Positions 6,396-7,119 of a stretch of DNA of 7,119 nucleotides are shown here, in pieces (position 1 is the stretch's first letter; each line of letters opens with the position of its first letter). The stretch lies in assembly GCA_964642165.1 (NCBI GenBank), contig CAZXOC010000344.1:1-7119 (forward strand), written 5' to 3'. This DNA is from CAYRVX01 sp964642165 (GTDB lineage Bacteria > Planctomycetota > Phycisphaerae > SM23-33). A program made the translations under genes and the position numbers. A model generated the notes under the pieces. The model was given only the letters and a program-made list of their open reading frames with translations. It did not search any database and had not been told where the DNA came from.

Positions 6396-7119
6396 ATGAT
6401 CAGGAATCTGCGGATCGTTCTGGTGGTGGGCGTGGTGGTCGGCGTCACGGCCCTCGGCGGCTGCAAGAAGGAAGCCGCCCCTCCGCCCGCCAAGCCGGGC
6501 GAGGGAAAGGGTCCGACGGCCGCGGGACCGCTCCAGGGCGTCGCCGTCGGCTTCGTGCAAGTCGGCGCCGAGAGTTCCTGGCGGACGGCGGAGACCAAGA
6601 GCATCCAGGACGAGGCCGCCAAGCGCGGCTGCGACCTGAAGTTCGCCGACGGGCAGGGCAAGCAGGCCAACCAGATCAAGGCCCTGCGGTCGTTCGTGAA
6701 CCAGAAGGTAGACGTGATCGTCCTGGCGCCGATCGTGGAGACGGGTTGGGACGAGGTCCTCGGCCGGGCCAAGAAGGCCGGCATCCCCGTCATCCTGGTC
6801 GACCGCGGGGTGAAGGTGGCCGACGAGAGCCTGTACACGACGAAGATCGCCAGCGACTTCGTCTTCGAGGGGCGTCTGGCCGGCGAGTGGCTGGCGAAGA
6901 AGCTGTCGGGCAAGGGCAGCATCGCGGAGCTTCGGGGCACGGAGGGCGCCGCCCCGGCCATCGACCGCAAGAAGGGCTTCGAGGAGGCCATCGCCAAGCA
7001 CCCGGATCTGAAGATCGTCCTGACCGAGACCGGCAAGTTCGAGCGCGCCGAGGGCAAGAAGGTCATGAAGACCTTCCTGGACTCCGGCACGAAGATCGAC
7101 GCGGTCTACGCTCACAACG
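6396..7119 (+). CDS. YtfQ-like sugar ABC transporter substrate-binding lipoprotein, 3' end outside window
   Basis: The first 241 residues are present; relatives are near 320, so roughly three quarters is visible. Residues 1-23 form a lipoprotein signal with lipobox ALGGC (lipidated Cys23), followed by a Pro/Gly/Lys-rich tether (24-48). From 49 onward it matches the periplasmic-binding-protein type 1 fold and closely follows E. coli YtfQ, the galactofuranose-binding component of YtfQRT-YjfF: VGF-QVG-ES-WRTAET (51-67), ADGQ-KQ-NQIKA-RSF (84-99 region), APIVETGW, VDRG (135-138), IDRKKGF (189-195) and VYAHN at the window edge. It would capture a sugar in the periplasm and deliver it to a membrane permease and ATPase expected downstream. 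The gene starts 47 nt after the sulfatase stop, so it may share that transcript. Family is near certain; galactofuranose as ligand is inferred from similarity and could be another pentose or hexose. Confidence 0.88.
   Translation, partial: MIRNLRIVLVVGVVVGVTALGGCKKEAAPPPAKPGEGKGPTAAGPLQGVAVGFVQVGAESSWRTAETKSIQDEAAKRGCDLKFADGQGKQANQIKALRSFVNQKVDVIVLAPIVETGWDEVLGRAKKAGIPVILVDRGVKVADESLYTTKIASDFVFEGRLAGEWLAKKLSGKGSIAELRGTEGAAPAIDRKKGFEEAIAKHPDLKIVLTETGKFERAEGKKVMKTFLDSGTKIDAVYAHN

Noticed and set aside
2119..6396. A 4.3-kb open frame on the minus strand (1425 codons) antisense to the propeller and sulfatase genes
   Set aside because: Its translation is low-complexity, rich in Arg, Pro, Val, Leu and Ala, with no recognisable domain, and it mirrors strongly recognisable genes on the plus strand. 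Long antisense frames are expected when third positions are nearly all G or C.
6206..7115. Minus-strand frames (294 and 299 codons) opposite the substrate-binding protein
   Set aside because: The plus strand carries an unmistakable YtfQ-like protein with signal peptide and ribosome site; the minus-strand translations show no family features.

Overview
The window looks like chromosomal DNA of a high-GC bacterium. A planctomycete or another PVC-group relative is the best guess. The basis is strong G/C preference at third codon positions, a Tat-exported sulfatase, a PQQ-type beta-propeller protein and a glycoside hydrolase fragment close together, and classical Shine-Dalgarno sites. The lineage is an inference, since no rRNA or marker gene is present. 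I saw no tRNA, rRNA, CRISPR array, IS element or phage gene.

Layout. (1) Positions 1-707 (+) are the C-terminal end of a gene that begins off the left edge, probably a GH36/alpha-galactosidase-like glycoside hydrolase. (2) A 60-nt convergent gap follows. Then 768-1703 (-) encodes a stand-alone GMP-synthase-type ATP pyrophosphatase (GuaA C-terminal half) with no glutamine amidotransferase domain and a divergent substrate loop. (3) Positions 1704-1943 are a divergent intergenic region. It holds a good sigma70-like promoter for the GuaA-like gene, a weaker one facing right, a long imperfect inverted repeat whose arms bracket the leftward promoter, and a GNRA-capped hairpin in the leftward leader. 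(4) Positions 1944-6348 (+) form a tight cluster: a small coupled ORF, a 916-residue exported beta-propeller plus helical-domain protein, and a 450-residue Tat sulfatase with an altered active-site signature. (5) From 6396 to the right edge (+) runs the start of a YtfQ-like sugar ABC transporter substrate-binding lipoprotein.

Working together. Apart from the GuaA-like enzyme, the genes fit extracellular or periplasmic handling of carbohydrates: a glycosidase to trim sugars, a sulfatase to remove sulfate esters, a large exported protein of unknown function made in the same cluster, and a binding protein of the galactofuranose type to capture released sugar. That joint role is inferred from families and spacing. 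The most notable points are the sulfatase lacking two usual catalytic-site residues, the two-domain propeller/helical protein, the unusual GuaA-like ATPase, and the structured divergent control region.
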